Below the pieces are notes generated by a model. The model searched no databases and was not told where the DNA came from. It worked only from the letters and a program-made list of their open reading frames with translations. This document shows positions 62,591 to 64,000 of a stretch of DNA of 64,000 nt, one piece after another. The translations under genes and the position numbers were made by a program. The stretch is from Taxawa tesnikishii (nom. ined.) (taxonomy: Eukaryota; Ascomycota; Dothideomycetes; Dothideales), in assembly GCA_030247885.1 (NCBI GenBank), contig JAPDRO010000004.1, positions 1,382,595 to 1,446,594 of the forward strand, read 5' to 3'. The first letter of the stretch is position 1. Every line of letters starts with the position of its first letter.

Positions 62591-63945
62591 GATAGCGAGG
62601 TCAGAGACAACTAATAGCAACGACCTATAAGAAAAAACAGAAGAAGTAGTGAAGGAAAAAACAGAAGAAGTAGTGAAGGAAAAAACAGAAGAAGTAGTGA
62701 AGGAAAAAACAGAAGAAGTAGCGAAGGAAAAAAATAGATAATAGCTTAAGAGGTAAATACGTTAGGTCCTTACTAGCTCCGACAAGCAAGAAAGAGTCCT
62801 AACAAAAAGTAAACGCCTAATAATAAGTTAGTTAGAGTAGTTAAGAAGAAGTCTAATAGATAAGGAAAGTAACTTAGTTAAATAGACTTAAGCTAAGTTA
62901 TAAAGAAGTTAAGAAAGAATCCTAAAGTATAATAAAGTTCTTCTTAAACCTTAGGGATTATATAGGATAATATAGAACTAAGAGTTAGGGTTTAGATAAA
63001 TAAGGGTAAAAAGTAAGTATATAAATGAAGAAGACGATAATCATAGAAAAGCTAAGTTTTAAAGAAAGGAACAATATTTCTCTATATAGGATTTTCAAAA
63101 AAAAAAGGTAATATTTCTCTCTATAACAAGTATAATATTTTAAAGAGAAAAGATATATCTCTTAAGATAAAAAAAGATAAAAGAAAGAAAAAGAAAAACT
63201 AATAGATTTAATAGTAAAGTAAAAGAAATTAAAGTAAAATAGTGGAATATAAAAAGAAAAAGGAGATTAGTTAAGAATAAGAGAAAAAAAGTAAAAAGGA
63301 AAGTAAAGTAAGGGAGGATAATATAAAAGAAAAAGAGAAGATAATAAAAAGAAAAGGTAATAAAAAGAGAAGGAATAAAATAAGTAAGTTAGAAAATAAG
63401 AGTTATAATAAGGAAGGAATAAAGAAAGAAAGTTTAAGTAATAGGGATATAATAATATAGAAATAGAATAAAAGTAAAAAATAGGAAAATAAGAAGAGAT
63501 AAAATAAAAGAAAGAAAAGAAATAAAAGAAAAAAGTTAAAATAAGAGATTTATAGTAAAAGATAAGGAGTAAAGTAATAGAGATATAGTAATATAAGAAT
63601 GGAATAATAAATTAGTAGAGTTAAAGTAATATTTAAAAAGAATAAGAAAGTAATAAAAATATAGTAATAAAGTAATAAAATAATAAAGTAGTAAAGTAGT
63701 AAAGTAATAAAATAATAGAGTAATAAATAGTAGAGTAATAGAATAGTAGAGTAATAGAGTAGTAAAGTAATAAAGTAGTAGAGTAATAAGATATAAGAAG
63801 AATAAAAGAAGTAGAGAGATAAAATAGAAAGAAAGAAATAAAGTAGAAAGAGAAAAAACATTGAAAAGAGAGTGAGTGAGTGAGAGTAAGAATGAGTAAG
63901 AATAAGAGTGAGTGAGTGAGTGAGTGAGTGAGTGAGTGAGTGAGT
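62591..63945. repeat. subtelomeric low-complexity sequence with almost no cytosine on the + strand
   Basis: A/G/T-only sequence dominates. From 63200 to 64000 the + strand has a single C (63859). Sub-blocks: a 24-bp unit repeated four times at about 62632-62735, AGTAAT-type repeats at about 63656-63800, and GAGT tetranucleotide repeats at about 63870-63945 adjoining the telomere. The long reverse-strand frame here is a low-complexity artefact. Confidence 0.85.
62632..62735 (+). repeat. 24-bp tandem repeat, about four units
   Basis: Each unit is a run of six A followed by CAGAAGAAGTAGTGAAGG; the last unit has one change. It lies 41 bp after the helicase stop codon. Confidence 0.85.
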
Positions 63946-64000
63946 GGGTTAGGGTTAGGGTTAGGGTTAGGGTTAGGGTTAGGGTTAGGGTTAGGGTTAG
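63946..64000 (+). repeat. telomere repeat array (TTAGGG)n
   Basis: About nine tandem TTAGGG units on the + strand running to the window end. The G-rich strand points outward, so this is the right end of a chromosome. Confidence 0.97.

Noticed and set aside
63550-63861. Reverse-strand frame of 103 codons rich in Leu, Tyr and Phe
   Set aside because: It is the translation of C-free low-complexity repeats next to the telomere, with no protein-like pattern.

Overview
This window is the right-hand end of a chromosome from a filamentous ascomycete (Pezizomycotina; the gene set looks dothideomycete-like, which is inference). The evidence is short spliceosomal introns of about 50-65 nt, fungal proteins such as AcrB, a HET-domain protein, an ENA-type sodium pump and a telomere-linked helicase, a 20 kb AT-rich block with the mark of repeat-induced point mutation (RIP), and a terminal array of TTAGGG repeats at 63946-64000.

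Layout. (1) 1-37156 is ordinary gene-dense euchromatin with 17 genes on both strands: MFS transporter (partial), Cys-rich hypothetical protein, CCR4 deadenylase, SAM methyltransferase, LYR protein (ETFRF1-like), hotdog thioesterase, AcrB, Sec14, HET protein, AMMECR1, NIF3-like protein, small secreted Cys-rich protein, GH12 glucanase, type-B carboxylesterase, eIF2B gamma, Pex22-like peroxin and ENA-type P-type ATPase. These are mostly housekeeping genes with a few secreted or accessory ones, and they do not form a pathway. (2) 37660-57715 is a gene-free RIP block in which CpA and TpG are nearly absent. I could resolve its layers: a 2.9 kb non-autonomous LTR element in three copies, a Ty1/copia element inserted into one copy, another copy inserted in inverse orientation inside that copia, and a Fot1/pogo DNA transposon with terminal inverted repeats inside an older unidentified element. 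(3) 57716-62590 returns abruptly to normal composition and holds a telomere-linked RecQ-like helicase gene. (4) 62591-63945 is subtelomeric low-complexity sequence whose + strand is almost free of cytosine, followed by the telomere.

A warning for any user of this annotation: eleven genes are interrupted by about 21 frame changes. Every one I could place fits a single missing base, usually inside a short homopolymer, and never an added base. They hit the probably essential eIF2B gamma and CCR4 as well as accessory genes. The simplest reading is uncorrected long-read assembly error, so I annotate these as genes, not pseudogenes. An in-frame TAG in the NIF3-like gene is a different kind of lesion.
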